From contig NZ_PDHM01000028.1 in NCBI RefSeq assembly GCF_002573715.1, forward strand, positions 1-64,000: a DNA stretch of 64,000 nt, in the 5' to 3' direction. Source of the stretch: Paenibacillus sp. EZ-K15 (lineage in GTDB: Bacteria > Bacillota > Bacilli > Paenibacillales > Paenibacillaceae). Both the position numbers and the translations under genes were made by a program. The notes beneath the pieces were generated by a model that worked only from the letters and a program-made list of their open reading frames with translations, searched no databases and had not been told where the DNA came from. This document shows positions 1-10,420 of the stretch, piece by piece (position 1 is the stretch's first letter; every line of letters starts with the position of its first letter).

Positions 1-410
1 GGCTCGGCCGCGGGATGCGGGCCCTGCGGCATCGCCGCTGGCCCCCCGGGGGCTGGCGCGGCGCCGTACGCAGGCGCGCCAGCGGGGCGGCCGGGCGGCG
101 GCGTATGGACCGCCCGCGGGCTGTGGCCGGACTCGCCGAAGGCGTCCAGCGCTCTTCCCGGGCCGCGGTGCCCGCGCGGCCCTTCCTGAATATCCTTTTT
201 ATCCTGTTCCGAGTCATGACTATGTTCTTCAGTCGATCCGGCTTTCTTCTCAAGTTCCCCGGGAAAATCCCACTTCAACACGGGAGCAGCCGATCCTTCG
301 GATGGCACCTGGTATGATTGACTATTTCCTTCTTTCAGAACGTCTTTTGGATCGACCGTTTGTTTTTTCCCTGTCGTGCTCAGATTTACCCGAACCTTCG
401 AATCTTTCAT
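1..410 (-). CDS. Unrecognised Pro/Ala-rich protein, N-terminal part only (runs off the window edge)
   Basis: An uninterrupted frame starts at ATG 408-410 and stays open to base 1, giving 136 codons with no stop. A strong ribosome site (AGGAGGG, 418-424) lies 7 nt before the ATG. The protein begins MKDSKVRVNLSTTGKKQ. Residues 1-80 are charged and hydrophilic; from about residue 80 it becomes rich in Gly, Pro, Ala and Arg, so it is probably disordered. No membrane segment or known motif lies in the visible part. In Bacillus the gene after murA is spoIID, so a SpoIID-type protein with a long cytoplasmic N-terminal tail is possible, but that rests on synteny alone. The GC content rises sharply over the last 180 bases. 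Confidence 0.7.
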   Translation of the reverse strand, partial: MKDSKVRVNLSTTGKKQTVDPKDVLKEGNSQSYQVPSEGSAAPVLKWDFPGELEKKAGSTEEHSHDSEQDKKDIQEGPRGHRGPGRALDAFGESGHSPRAVHTPPPGRPAGAPAYGAAPAPGGPAAMPQGPHPAAE

Positions 411-645
411 TGCATTTCCCTCCTGTGCCTTTTCCCCTGGTATATACCTTTAGTTCATGCTCCATCACGCTCTACTTATACTTATGAGATACGGGCATTT
501 GATAGAACTATTCTAAGAGAAAGGAAAAAGTCACATGGATGAAGAAACGATGACGCTAACTGCAAGCAAGCTAGCAAAGAATCTCTAGTCATCCGGAATC
601 TCAAGGTAAGAGAATGAATGATAGCCCGCCATGATGAGGACATAC
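411..645. other. Intergenic region upstream of the partial gene
   Basis: This stretch lies between the murA terminator and the partial minus-strand gene and presumably holds that gene's promoter. I see no convincing SigA, SigE or SigK promoter. Short plus-strand open frames here begin without ribosome sites and overlap the real minus-strand gene, so they are not called. Confidence 0.4.
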
Positions 646-689
646 CAAAAAAAGAAGGAGCCTTGCCCTTATCGGCAAAGCACCTTCTT
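646..689 (-). terminator. Rho-independent terminator of murA
   Basis: A 14-bp imperfect stem pairs 654-667 with 674-687 around a 6-nt loop. On the minus strand it is followed by a run of seven U residues (647-653). It lies 50 nt after the murA stop, so murA transcription ends before the next gene. Confidence 0.85.
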
Positions 690-738
690 CTACACTCTAT
701 TGTGGTCTATCCTGGATCATCATGGTCAATCTTGACTG

Positions 739-2085
739 TTACACCCAGGTAGGTTGAACTTTGAAAACTTTTGCATCTTCTGCTTCGCTTGCCGCTTTTT
801 TCGAAACCTTCTCCGAACTCTGGTCCTCCGTCGAAATACGCCAGATATCCGCGCCAAGTCCAGACAGCTTCTCCGCTAAATGAACATAGCCGCGATCGAT
901 ATGCTGTACGCCGCCAACTTCGGTAGTCCCCTCAGATACAAGCCCGGCTAATATCAAGGCAGCCCCTGCACGCAGATCCGTTGCCGTTACTTTGGCACCT
1001 TTAAGCTTAGCTCCGCCCGTAACGATGGCAGAACGTCCCTCAACCTTGATCTCCGCATTCATCAGCTGAAATTCGTCAACATGCATAAAGCGGTTTTCAA
1101 ATACCGTTTCCGTAACAACACTTGTACCTTCGGAAACCAGCAAAAGCGCCATCATCTGGGACTGCATATCGGTTGGAAATCCAGGATAAGGCAAGGTTTT
1201 CACATCAACCGACTTTAATGGTTTGTCAGCAATAACGCGAATTCCATTCTCGTCCGGTTCAATGGTAATCCCCATCTCTTCCATCTTGGAAATAACCGGT
1301 CCAAGGTGATCTGCAATGGCTCCTTCGACATAGACATCCCCGCCCGTGATCGCAGCCGCAGCCATAAAGGTGCCTGCTTCAATTCGGTCAGGAATTACGT
1401 TATGCTTAACGCCATGCATCTTCTCAACGCCCTCGATACGAATCACACCCGTGCCCGCACCGCGAACTTTGGCACCCATCGCATTCAGGTAATTCGCTAA
1501 ATCGACAATTTCCGGCTCTTTCGCCGCATTTTCGATTACCGTAATCCCTTCAGCCAATGTAGCAGCCATCATAATATTTTCAGTAGCACCCACGCTGGCT
1601 ACGTCCAAATAGACCTTCGCCCCACGCAATCTGCCATTGCTTTTAGCTTCAATATATCCTTGTCCGAGGCTAATCTCAGCCCCGAGAGCTTCAAATCCTT
1701 TTAGGTGTTGATCAATGGGTCTTGTGCCGATAGCACATCCACCGGGAAGCGAAATCCGGGTTCGTCCACAACGTGCCAATAAAGGTCCCATGACCAGAAA
1801 AGACGCCCGCATCTTCCGCACCCATTCATAAGGCGCTTCACATGTCGTTAAGTGCTCTGCATTCACACGTATCACTTCATCTTGATATGTAATGCCCGCA
1901 CCAAGCGACTCCAATACTTTACTGATTGTAATTACATCGTCAAGAGGAGGTGCGTCAATAATAACACTTTCCCCAACTTCCCCTAGTAGAGAGGCAGCGA
2001 TGATCGGAAGAACTGAATTTTTTGCTCCGCTGACTTTGACGCTTCCGGTCAGTCTTTTGCCACCGCGGACGATAAATTTGCTCAT
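739..2085 (-). CDS. murA: UDP-N-acetylglucosamine 1-carboxyvinyltransferase MurA
   Basis: MurA catalyses the first committed step of peptidoglycan synthesis in the cytoplasm, moving enolpyruvate from PEP to UDP-GlcNAc; it is the fosfomycin target. The 448-residue protein has the usual length and opens with MSKFIVRGG followed by the substrate-binding GAKN. The active-site Cys is in LPGGCAIGTRPID near residue 117, so it is not an Asp-type resistant variant. The end is a charged Lys/Glu-rich tail. Two adjacent ATGs exist; I prefer the second (2085), which lies 8 nt from GGAGGG at 2094-2099, but 2088 is nearly as good. It sits downstream of ywzB and the atp operon, as in Bacillus. Confidence 0.96.
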   Translation of the reverse strand: MSKFIVRGGKRLTGSVKVSGAKNSVLPIIAASLLGEVGESVIIDAPPLDDVITISKVLESLGAGITYQDEVIRVNAEHLTTCEAPYEWVRKMRASFLVMGPLLARCGRTRISLPGGCAIGTRPIDQHLKGFEALGAEISLGQGYIEAKSNGRLRGAKVYLDVASVGATENIMMAATLAEGITVIENAAKEPEIVDLANYLNAMGAKVRGAGTGVIRIEGVEKMHGVKHNVIPDRIEAGTFMAAAAITGGDVYVEGAIADHLGPVISKMEEMGITIEPDENGIRVIADKPLKSVDVKTLPYPGFPTDMQSQMMALLLVSEGTSVVTETVFENRFMHVDEFQLMNAEIKVEGRSAIVTGGAKLKGAKVTATDLRAGAALILAGLVSEGTTEVGGVQHIDRGYVHLAEKLSGLGADIWRISTEDQSSEKVSKKAASEAEDAKVFKVQPTWV

Positions 2086-2582
2086 CATGGTTTCCCTCCG
2101 CGTCCATAATTTTCCTGATTGCGTGTGTTAGTGATTAGTTGTTGCTAATTCCCTAACTTTCATCTTAACATTAGTGATTTCCGCTAAACAAGCGATTTTC
2201 GAACTATTTATGACATCTGATTCGGTGTCTACATCAGGTATCAGAAATCCATGATGCCACCTTATGAAGCATCTGTTATCCGCAGTATGGACCTTCGAAA
2301 GGTACCATGACCGACCAGCACTTGTCAATGCATAACAATTACCGGGTGAACACTATAGTCCGGAAGTCATACCGTCCGCCCGATCAAATTCTTATTTTAA
2401 GTGTTAACATAATAAAATGCGTTTATTCGACATCTTCTCCCCAAGCAACCTAACAGAGATATAACCATTCATGCCGCAATTAAAACAGACGAGTAAAATA
2501 TCGCCAAGCACACAACCTCATGCAACAAATGTTTCATTACTAACTGCAGCACCTTGTGTTATGTATGACGCTTATTCCCGTT
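2086..2582. other. Intergenic region murA-ywzB, no gene recognised
   Basis: This AT-rich stretch of about 500 bp occupies the place where Bacillus subtilis carries ywmB. A 66-codon minus-strand frame at 2128-2328 has no recognisable motif, no good ribosome site and unusual composition, so I do not call it. No clear promoter or terminator is visible, although the murA promoter is expected here. Confidence 0.4.
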
Positions 2583-2837
2583 CTAAAACATATATCGGAT
2601 CATTTGACTCCATGTAATATAGTCAATTAGGAATTCAGCCACGAATCGTCCAAGCACCACCGCCAGCAGCAAATGCAACAGCTTTCCCTGCGGCCCTTTT
2701 GGATGACGGACAACCAAATCCAGCTTTACTTGTTGTAATGCCCACCAAGCCAGTGCGATACAGATCAGCGAAACGACAATAGACAAGAATCCGTTAACAC
2801 CAACAGCACTGATTGAATTAGATAAATCCTGGTTCAT
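2583..2837 (-). CDS. ywzB: DUF1146 (YwzB-like) small membrane protein
   Basis: This 84-residue protein has two hydrophobic segments (about residues 13-35 and 54-75) separated by a short basic loop, typical of the DUF1146/YwzB family. The function is unknown. In Bacillus the gene also lies between atpC and murA, which supports the assignment. The ATG is preceded by a very strong AGGAGGAGGG ribosome site (2842-2851). It is separated from atpC by a terminator and 650 bp, so it should have its own promoter. Confidence 0.85.
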   Translation of the reverse strand: MNQDLSNSISAVGVNGFLSIVVSLICIALAWWALQQVKLDLVVRHPKGPQGKLLHLLLAVVLGRFVAEFLIDYITWSQMIRYMF

Positions 2838-3444
2838 ACTCCCTCCTCCTTCATAAATTATCCTGCCCTGTTCAGGACCGACTCTTCTATAATACTTGGC
2901 TGGAGCCTAAGAATCCAGCACTTTCTATACGACATTTCCTCGGAAATAATAAAGTTTCTCGACAACCTCCCAAAATGATCATTTATACGCTATTAGGAGA
3001 AGTAGGAATTCCCATTATTTTCACTTCAAAAAACATCCAGCAGCCATTCATATAGTGTAGTTTTATATCTCGAACATCTATTTATACCGACGGTTTAACA
3101 AAAAAATACCCATCTATGATATTAATGATATTCACAGACCGTGTATAGCTGAGATGACGTTATCACGAAAGAAGAATATTTATGTATCAAAACAATCCAT
3201 GCCTCAGGTCCTTTCTAAGAGTAATTGATGGCTATGGACCCATTTACGTCATCAACCAAATTGTATATGCCATTGGCTCCATGGGCCAATTAGATCCCCA
3301 CCAGATATGCGGTTCAGACAGTGAGATAACCATAAAGGATTACCTCTTTATTCCTTTCATGCTAGGTTATACCTGCAATCTATGAATGCTCAACACCTTA
3401 AACGAGTACTTTTATAACCAGTATTATTAATAGAAATAGAACAC
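2838..3444. other. Intergenic region ywzB-atpC, no gene recognised
   Basis: About 600 AT-rich bases. A 67-codon plus-strand frame at 3182-3385 has no recognisable features and is not called. The promoter of ywzB must lie here; a TATTAT -10-like hexamer on the minus strand near 2888-2893 is suggestive, but its -35 is poor. Confidence 0.4.
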
Positions 3445-3483
3445 AAAAAGACAGCTTGGCTGATAATTACAGCAAGCTGTCTT
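3445..3483 (-). terminator. Terminator of the atp operon
   Basis: An 11-bp perfect stem (AAGACAGCTTG, 3448-3458, pairing with 3473-3483) has a 14-nt loop. On the minus strand it is followed by UUUUUGUG. It lies just after the atpC stop codon and closes the ATP synthase operon. Confidence 0.92.
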
Positions 3484-3493
3484 CGTTACCTTA

Positions 3494-3904
3494 TTAGTTC
3501 CGCGTCACTTTAATCCGGTTCATCGCTCTTTGCAGAGCCATTTCCGCGCGACGGTGGTCAACTTCATCTTGTCTTCCCTTCGCATGCAGGCGGGTCTCCG
3601 CTCTTTCCTTCGCGGCTTCCGCACGCTCCAGATCGATTTCTTCCGCTTTCTCTGCGCTTTCCGCCAGGATGACAATCTTATCTTTACGAACTTCGACGAA
3701 ACCGCCTTGTACCGCAAACGGGGTTCTCTGGTTGCCAATCTTCACATAAACTGGCGCTATCTGAAGCGGCGTTACGAAGGAAATATGACCTGGCAAAATG
3801 CCCAGCTCTCCCTCGACCCCACGCACCGTAACACTGTTCACCTGCTCAGAGTAGACCAGACGGTCCGGCGTTACGATTTCCAACAAAATGGTGCTCACTT
3901 CCAT
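3494..3904 (-). CDS. atpC: F1Fo ATP synthase subunit epsilon
   Basis: Subunit epsilon is part of the rotating central stalk of F1 and restrains ATP hydrolysis. The 136-residue protein has the N-terminal beta-sandwich (with EGELGILPGH near residue 32) and a C-terminal helical hairpin rich in Glu, Arg and Ala (residues 85-136). It is the last gene of the operon, 93 bp after atpD, and is followed directly by a strong terminator. Confidence 0.97.
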   Translation of the reverse strand: MEVSTILLEIVTPDRLVYSEQVNSVTVRGVEGELGILPGHISFVTPLQIAPVYVKIGNQRTPFAVQGGFVEVRKDKIVILAESAEKAEEIDLERAEAAKERAETRLHAKGRQDEVDHRRAEMALQRAMNRIKVTRN

Positions 3905-3997
3905 CCCTCCTCACCGTTTTCCGCAGAAAACTCGCGCAGCAGACCTCACAGTCTCGCAATAAGCACTGTTCCGGTCTGCCGATCACGGAGCGTCAGC

Positions 3998-5398
3998 TTA
4001 CAATGTTTTTGCTTTTTCAACTGCCTCTTCAATCGTACCTACGAACAGGAAAGCCGCTTCCGGAAGGTGGTCGTGCTTGCCTTCCAAGATCTCTTTAAAG
4101 CTGCGTACGGTTTCTTTAACCGGTACATATTTACCCGGGATACCGTTAAACTGCTCGGCAACGTGGAAAGCTTGGGAAAGGAAACGTTGAACACGACGAG
4201 CACGTCCAACAATCGCTTTATCTTCCTCGCTCAGCTCATCCATACCGAGAATCGCGATGATATCTTGAAGCTCGTTATAACGAGCCAAAATTTTCTTAAC
4301 GCCTTGAGCAACATTATAGTGCTCTTCGCCCACGATTTCCGGAGCCAAGATACGGGAACTGGATGCAAGCGGATCTACCGCAGGATAGATACCCATCTCG
4401 GAAATTTTACGCTCCAGGTTTGTCGTTGCATCCAAGTGAGCAAACGTTGTAGCCGGAGCCGGATCCGTATAGTCATCCGCCGGTACATAGATAGCCTGGA
4501 TGGATGTAACGGAACCTTTTTTGGTAGAGGTAATCCGCTCCTGCAAGCGTCCCATTTCGGATGCCAGCGTTGGCTGGTAACCTACCGCGGAAGGCATACG
4601 ACCCAGAAGGGCGGATACTTCGGAACCCGCTTGAGTAAAGCGGAAGATGTTATCGATAAAGAGAAGTACGTCTTTACCTTCTTGATCACGGAAATATTCC
4701 GCCATCGTCAAACCAGTCAATGCTACGCGAAGACGGGCACCCGGAGGCTCGTTCATTTGACCGAATACCATCGCGGTTTTGTTGATAACACCGGAATCAC
4801 TCATCTCGTGGTAAAGGTCATTACCTTCACGAGTACGCTCACCTACGCCGGCAAATACGGAAATACCGCCGTGTTCTTGGGCGATGTTGTTGATCAATTC
4901 CTGGATAGCAACGGTTTTACCTACGCCGGCACCACCAAAGAGACCGATCTTACCGCCTTTTTGGTATGGAGCAAGCAAGTCGATGACTTTAATACCCGTT
5001 TCAAGCATTTCTGCTTGCGTGGAAAGCTCATCATAAGCAGGAGCCTCACGGTGGATCGGGTTATTAATTTCGGATACTACGGCACCTGCATTATCGATCG
5101 GCTCACCCAATACGTTAAATACACGGCCAAGTGTAGCGGAACCTACAGGAACCGTAATCGGTCTGCCCAAATCCACGGCTTCGATACCGCGAACGAGACC
5201 ATCCGTGGATGACATCGCGATACAACGAACCAGATTATCACCCAAATGATTGGATACTTCCAAAGTCAAATCAACCGAGCGGCCGCCTTCCAGCGTTGCT
5301 TCAATCTTGACAGCATTAAAAATCTCGGGAAGATGACCGCGCTCAAATTCAATGTCAACTACAGCACCTGTAATGCTGACAACGCGTCCTTTTTTCAT
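3998..5398 (-). CDS. atpD: F1Fo ATP synthase catalytic subunit beta
   Basis: Subunit beta carries the catalytic nucleotide sites of the F1 hexamer. The 466-residue protein shows the P-loop GGAGVGKT at residues 155-162, the GERTREGND motif, the Walker B region VLLFIDNIFRF and the DELSEED motif that contacts gamma. Length and order are standard. It follows atpG after 119 bp. A long open frame on the opposite strand is a shadow of this gene. Confidence 0.99.
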   Translation of the reverse strand: MKKGRVVSITGAVVDIEFERGHLPEIFNAVKIEATLEGGRSVDLTLEVSNHLGDNLVRCIAMSSTDGLVRGIEAVDLGRPITVPVGSATLGRVFNVLGEPIDNAGAVVSEINNPIHREAPAYDELSTQAEMLETGIKVIDLLAPYQKGGKIGLFGGAGVGKTVAIQELINNIAQEHGGISVFAGVGERTREGNDLYHEMSDSGVINKTAMVFGQMNEPPGARLRVALTGLTMAEYFRDQEGKDVLLFIDNIFRFTQAGSEVSALLGRMPSAVGYQPTLASEMGRLQERITSTKKGSVTSIQAIYVPADDYTDPAPATTFAHLDATTNLERKISEMGIYPAVDPLASSSRILAPEIVGEEHYNVAQGVKKILARYNELQDIIAILGMDELSEEDKAIVGRARRVQRFLSQAFHVAEQFNGIPGKYVPVKETVRSFKEILEGKHDHLPEAAFLFVGTIEEAVEKAKTL

Positions 5399-5517
5399 TG
5401 ATTCGTTTTCCCTCCTACCCGCTCACCTCTAGCGGTGAACGATGATCGTAAAAGCGGCTTATTCATGACATGGCCGCATATCCGTTAAATACTAAGTTAA
5501 GAATTCGGAGCCGTGCA

Positions 5518-6378
5518 TTATTGCTGAGCGTTTGCTCCGCCCACAATCTCGGAAATTTCCTGCGTAATGGCAGCCTGACGAGCACGGTTGTAAGTAAGGT
5601 TCAACTCGTTGATCATCTTGCTTGCATTCTTCGTTGCAGCTCCCATAGCAGTCATCTTCGCACCCAGCTCACTTGCCTTCGCATTCAGCATCGCACTGAA
5701 AATCAATGTTTCCGCATATTTCGGAAGCAGAACCTCGAGCACGCCTTCAGGAGACGGTTCGTACTCATAACCCGTCAGGTTCTCGGCGCTGCCAATGTTC
5801 TCCATCGGCAGAAGCTTGGAGATCTCCTGGAGCTGAGTCAAAGCATTCACGAATTGGTTATAGCACACGTATAACTCATCAATCTGACCCAGCTCATATT
5901 GATGAACCGCCGCGTTAGCGATGGCCTTAATATCCGCGTAGGTCGGACTATCGGATAAATCGGTGAGCTCCTCAACAACCGGAAGTCCACGACGGCGGAA
6001 ATAATCCCGTCCTTTACGTCCGATCACAAACAGGCAATACTCGTCCTTGGACTGATGGCGTTCTGCGATAAAGTTCGATACTTTTCGTAAAATGTTGGAG
6101 TTCGATGCACCAGCAAGACCGCGGTCTGAAGTGATCACCAGATAACCGGTTTTCTTCACTTCACGCTTCTCCAGCATCGGATGGCTGATTCCCTTGGTTC
6201 CAGCAGCAATGCTGCCAACCACTTCTTTCAGCTTCTCGGAGTATGGAAGCGCGGAGGTTGCCTTCTCTTGAGCTCTTCTCAGCTTGGCGGCAGCAACCAT
6301 TTCCATCGCCTTGGTGATCTGCCTTGTGTTCTGAACACTCTTGATCTGCCGCTTAATATCACGTAATCCTCTTGCCAT
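5518..6378 (-). CDS. atpG: F1Fo ATP synthase subunit gamma
   Basis: Gamma is the rotor shaft of F1, linking the c-ring to the catalytic hexamer. The 286-residue protein has the conserved N-terminal helix (RDIKRQIKSVQNTRQITKAM) and the matching C-terminal helix (ARQAAITQEISEIVGGANA), which form the coiled-coil shaft. Its ribosome site AAGGTGGTG lies directly beside a block of five tandem hairpin repeats that fills the unusually long gap to atpA, so translation of gamma could be influenced by those structures. Confidence 0.98.
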   Translation of the reverse strand: MARGLRDIKRQIKSVQNTRQITKAMEMVAAAKLRRAQEKATSALPYSEKLKEVVGSIAAGTKGISHPMLEKREVKKTGYLVITSDRGLAGASNSNILRKVSNFIAERHQSKDEYCLFVIGRKGRDYFRRRGLPVVEELTDLSDSPTYADIKAIANAAVHQYELGQIDELYVCYNQFVNALTQLQEISKLLPMENIGSAENLTGYEYEPSPEGVLEVLLPKYAETLIFSAMLNAKASELGAKMTAMGAATKNASKMINELNLTYNRARQAAITQEISEIVGGANAQQ

Positions 6379-6394
6379 GTTTTCACCACCTTAA

Positions 6395-6577
6395 AGCTTT
6401 GGCGAAGCCAAAGCTAACTTCGTAAGCAATCACCTAACTTTGGCAGAGCCAAAGTTACTTCGTAAGCATCAGCTTAGCTTTGGCGAAGCCAAAGCTAACT
6501 TCGTACGCGTAGACTAAGCTTTGGCTAGGACCAAAGCCGTACCTTTTGTAAAAATCACTTTGGTCACAGCCAAAGCT
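6395..6577 (-). repeat. Five tandem hairpin repeats (40-41 bp period) in the atpA-atpG gap
   Basis: Units start near 6395, 6436, 6476, 6517 and 6557. Units 1 to 3 each contain a perfect 9-bp inverted repeat, AGCTTTGGC-nnn-GCCAAAGCT. Units 4 and 5 keep a 6-7 bp core (CTTTGG/CCAAAG) with a 6-nt loop. The spacers share ACTTCGTAAGC. In unit 2 the second stem pair is A-T instead of G-C on both arms, a compensatory change. The block lies inside the transcribed operon, just upstream of the atpG ribosome site. A further hairpin (6602-6618) lies between it and atpA. Confidence 0.93.
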
Positions 6578-6645
6578 ACATTCCATATGATGAAAGAGGA
6601 TGCCGGGCTTACCCCGGCTCCCCTCCTATTGCTTACCTGAGGAGC

Positions 6646-8160
<1,515 letters not shown>

Positions 8161-8178
8161 CGTTTTCACCCCTATCTA

Positions 8179-8724
8179 CTATGCTCGTCTATTAAAAGAC
8201 TTTTCAAGACGTTCCAGTTTCCCGGCAAGGCTTCCGTCATAAAGCTTGTCGCCAATGGCAACTTTCAGGCCGCCGAGCAAACTCTCGTCCACAACATTGG
8301 TCACCCGGATATTCTGATGGGCTAACTGTCCGAATTCCGAAGCTACCTGTTCTTTTTCCTGATCGCTAAGCGGGTAGGTGGAGTACACAGTGGCGTCCGC
8401 CAATCCTAAGCTCGCACCTTGTATCTTCACATAACTGTTCAGCAGTTCAGCGAACATTTCTGTACGTCCTCTGTCGAGAAGCAATTCGATCGTGTTCAAT
8501 ACAGGCTGCGATACCTTCCCTGCCAACGCCTGGCTGATTACGTTCATCTTCACGGACTGGGGAACATTCGGCGTGGAGATGAATTTCCGGATGTCGGCAT
8601 CGCCTTCGATGGCTTGCACAACAGCGCGTAACTCCTCTTCCACTTCCAGACCCTTCTGCTGCTGAGCCGCCACTTCGAACAGCGCCCGCGCATACCGCTT
8701 GGCTGCTACTGTATTTTGGCTCAT
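8179..8724 (-). CDS. atpH: F1Fo ATP synthase subunit delta
   Basis: Delta ties the peripheral stalk (b subunits) to the top of F1. The 181-residue protein has the six-helix N-terminal domain starting VAAKRYARALFEVA and the C-terminal region with LLGGLKVAIGDKLYDGSLAGKL, typical of OSCP/delta. Its ATG overlaps the atpF stop by 4 nt (ATGA), implying translational coupling. Confidence 0.97.
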   Translation of the reverse strand: MSQNTVAAKRYARALFEVAAQQQKGLEVEEELRAVVQAIEGDADIRKFISTPNVPQSVKMNVISQALAGKVSQPVLNTIELLLDRGRTEMFAELLNSYVKIQGASLGLADATVYSTYPLSDQEKEQVASEFGQLAHQNIRVTNVVDESLLGGLKVAIGDKLYDGSLAGKLERLEKSFNRRA

Positions 8725-9209
8725 GGTCTGCCTCCTACCTCTTTAAGGTATTGATCCACCAGTTCTTCTTGAGCTTTGTCATTCTTCACTTCCCGTTCAA
8801 TCAGCTTGGTAGCGATTTTCACGGAAACACTGCCGATTTCATTGCGAAGCTCTTCGACAGCTTTCTTCTTCTCATTGTCGATATCACGAACAGCCTCGGA
8901 TTTCAGGCGAACCGCCTCTTCCTTAGCTTGCTCCATAATTTGCTCTGCTTGTTTGTTGCTAGTTTGTCTGGAACGCTCGATGATTTCGTGAGCATCTTGA
9001 CGCGCTTGCTCCAGTGCCTTCTTCTGCTCTTCTACATAAGCAGTTGCCTGCTGACGGGTCTGTGCCGCTTCGTTCATCTGGCTCATTACCAGTTCACGAC
9101 GCTGCTCCATGATGCCGAACAATTTGCTGAACGCAAACTTTTGAAGCAAAAGGTAAAGAATAATAAACGCGATAATAGTGATTACCATATTTTCCCATAG
9201 AATGGTCAT
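8721..9209 (-). CDS. atpF: F1Fo ATP synthase subunit b
   Basis: Subunit b forms the peripheral stalk. The protein has one N-terminal membrane segment (about residues 8-25, VITIIAFIILYLLLQKFAF) followed by a long Glu/Gln/Ala/Lys-rich coiled coil. I choose ATG 9209 (MTILWENM, 162 aa), which lies 8 nt after AAGGAG. An in-frame GTG at 9218 would overlap that site. It overlaps atpH by 4 nt. Confidence 0.96.
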   Translation of the reverse strand: MTILWENMVITIIAFIILYLLLQKFAFSKLFGIMEQRRELVMSQMNEAAQTRQQATAYVEEQKKALEQARQDAHEIIERSRQTSNKQAEQIMEQAKEEAVRLKSEAVRDIDNEKKKAVEELRNEIGSVSVKIATKLIEREVKNDKAQEELVDQYLKEVGGRP

Positions 9210-9304
9210 TGAGGTCACTCCTTTCCATCAACACGAAGTGCGGTGCCTAACAAAACGAAGGCGCGGATGGCATCGGCCCTCCCCGCCAAACCGTTGTATT
9301 GTTA

Positions 9305-9517
9305 TTAAGAGAACATGATCAAGAACGCGATAACAGTAGCCGCCAAAGGAATAACCTCTACGATACCAACACCGATAAACATCGTTGTTTGCAATTGACC
9401 ACGTGCTTCTGGTTGACGAGCGATAGACTCAACTGTTCTGCTTACGATCATACCGTTACCCAAACCTGCGCCAAGGGCGCCCAGACCTACTGCAATAGCT
9501 GCTGCCAAAAATTCCAT
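9305..9517 (-). CDS. atpE: F1Fo ATP synthase subunit c (proteolipid)
   Basis: Subunit c forms the membrane rotor ring. The 70-residue hairpin has a Gly-rich first helix (GLGALGAGLGNG), a polar loop (RQPEARGQ) and the ion-carrying Glu54 in GVGIVEVIP. No Na+-ligand pattern is apparent, so proton coupling is likely. A strong AAGGAGG lies before the ATG. Gaps of about 100 bp separate it from atpB and atpF, common for this highly expressed subunit. Confidence 0.98.
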   Translation of the reverse strand: MEFLAAAIAVGLGALGAGLGNGMIVSRTVESIARQPEARGQLQTTMFIGVGIVEVIPLAATVIAFLIMFS

Positions 9518-9623
9518 TGTTAAATATCCTCCTTAAAATTGTTTCAAAATTGAAATTTGGTGAAACTATAGAAAATATCTCTTTCGAAAAACACCGCTGT
9601 TACGGCGGATTCGTCCGAGTTGA

Positions 9624-10385
9624 TCAATGCTCTTCGTGAATCGTTGTTTGCGAGATGTATACCATGGTCAAAATCGTAAAGATAAACGCCTGCAATGCAC
9701 CAATGAAGATACTGAAACCTTGCCATGCGGCCATAAACGGAATGCCCCAGAAGCCCGTTTTCAGAATCACCGTGATCAGTACCTCGCCGGCAAAAATGTT
9801 GGCATAAAGCCGGATTGCCAGAGCGATAGGTTTTGCCAGGTTCTCAATGATATTGAGCGGCAAAAAGATCGGGAACGGTTCGATGTAATGCTTCAGGTAA
9901 TGCTTGCGATTCTGCTTCAAGCCCAGGTAGTTCATGAGCACGAACACAACGATCGCAAGACCGGCCGTAACGGAAATATCCGCTGTTGGCGACTTCCACC
10001 ACAATACGTGGGCGTAGTGGCCATGTTCAAGTCCGAGCGTAGCCAGGATTGGCTGACCAAAGACTTCGAAGTCCTCCGGCAAGTCGGTGATAATTGAGAA
10101 CGGCAGGCCCAGCAAGTTGGCTACAAAGATGAACAGGATCAGAGTAAGCCCCAATGATATGTAAGCTTTCCCTTTCTTCAGATCCATCGCACTCGCTACG
10201 ACGCCTTGCACAAATTCCACTACCCATTCCATGAAGTTTTGCAGTTTGGAAGGGTTTTCGACAGATAGATTACGTACAGCCAGTCGACATAATACGAACA
10301 CCACCAAGCAGGTGACGAACAGCATAAGTACCGCTGAAAGATCAATATTCAATCCGCCAAGTTTGATAATCGGTGAATCATGCAT
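9624..10385 (-). CDS. atpB: F1Fo ATP synthase subunit a
   Basis: Subunit a provides the proton half-channels beside the c-ring. The protein has about five to six hydrophobic segments. The key Arg is in LAIRLYANIFAGEVL. The start is chosen at ATG 10385 (MHDSPIIKLGG, 253 aa), preceded by AAAGGGGTG. The longer frame to 10424 begins with TTG and has no ribosome site, although it would overlap the atpI stop. It is first of the eight classical subunit genes. Confidence 0.95.
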   Translation of the reverse strand: MHDSPIIKLGGLNIDLSAVLMLFVTCLVVFVLCRLAVRNLSVENPSKLQNFMEWVVEFVQGVVASAMDLKKGKAYISLGLTLILFIFVANLLGLPFSIITDLPEDFEVFGQPILATLGLEHGHYAHVLWWKSPTADISVTAGLAIVVFVLMNYLGLKQNRKHYLKHYIEPFPIFLPLNIIENLAKPIALAIRLYANIFAGEVLITVILKTGFWGIPFMAAWQGFSIFIGALQAFIFTILTMVYISQTTIHEEH

Positions 10386-10420
10386 AAAATTGTTTTCACC
10401 CCTTTCCAAGTTAGCGCTGA

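Noticed and set aside
2128..2328. Possible small gene (66 codons, minus strand) between ywzB and murA
   Set aside because: No family resemblance, weak start context, and it lacks the features of YwmB expected at this place.
3182..3385. Possible 67-codon plus-strand gene
   Set aside because: No ribosome site or motif, in an AT-rich spacer.
3530..5212. 560-codon open frame on the plus strand
   Set aside because: It is antisense to atpC and atpD, has no ribosome site or recognisable motif, and mirrors their codon structure.
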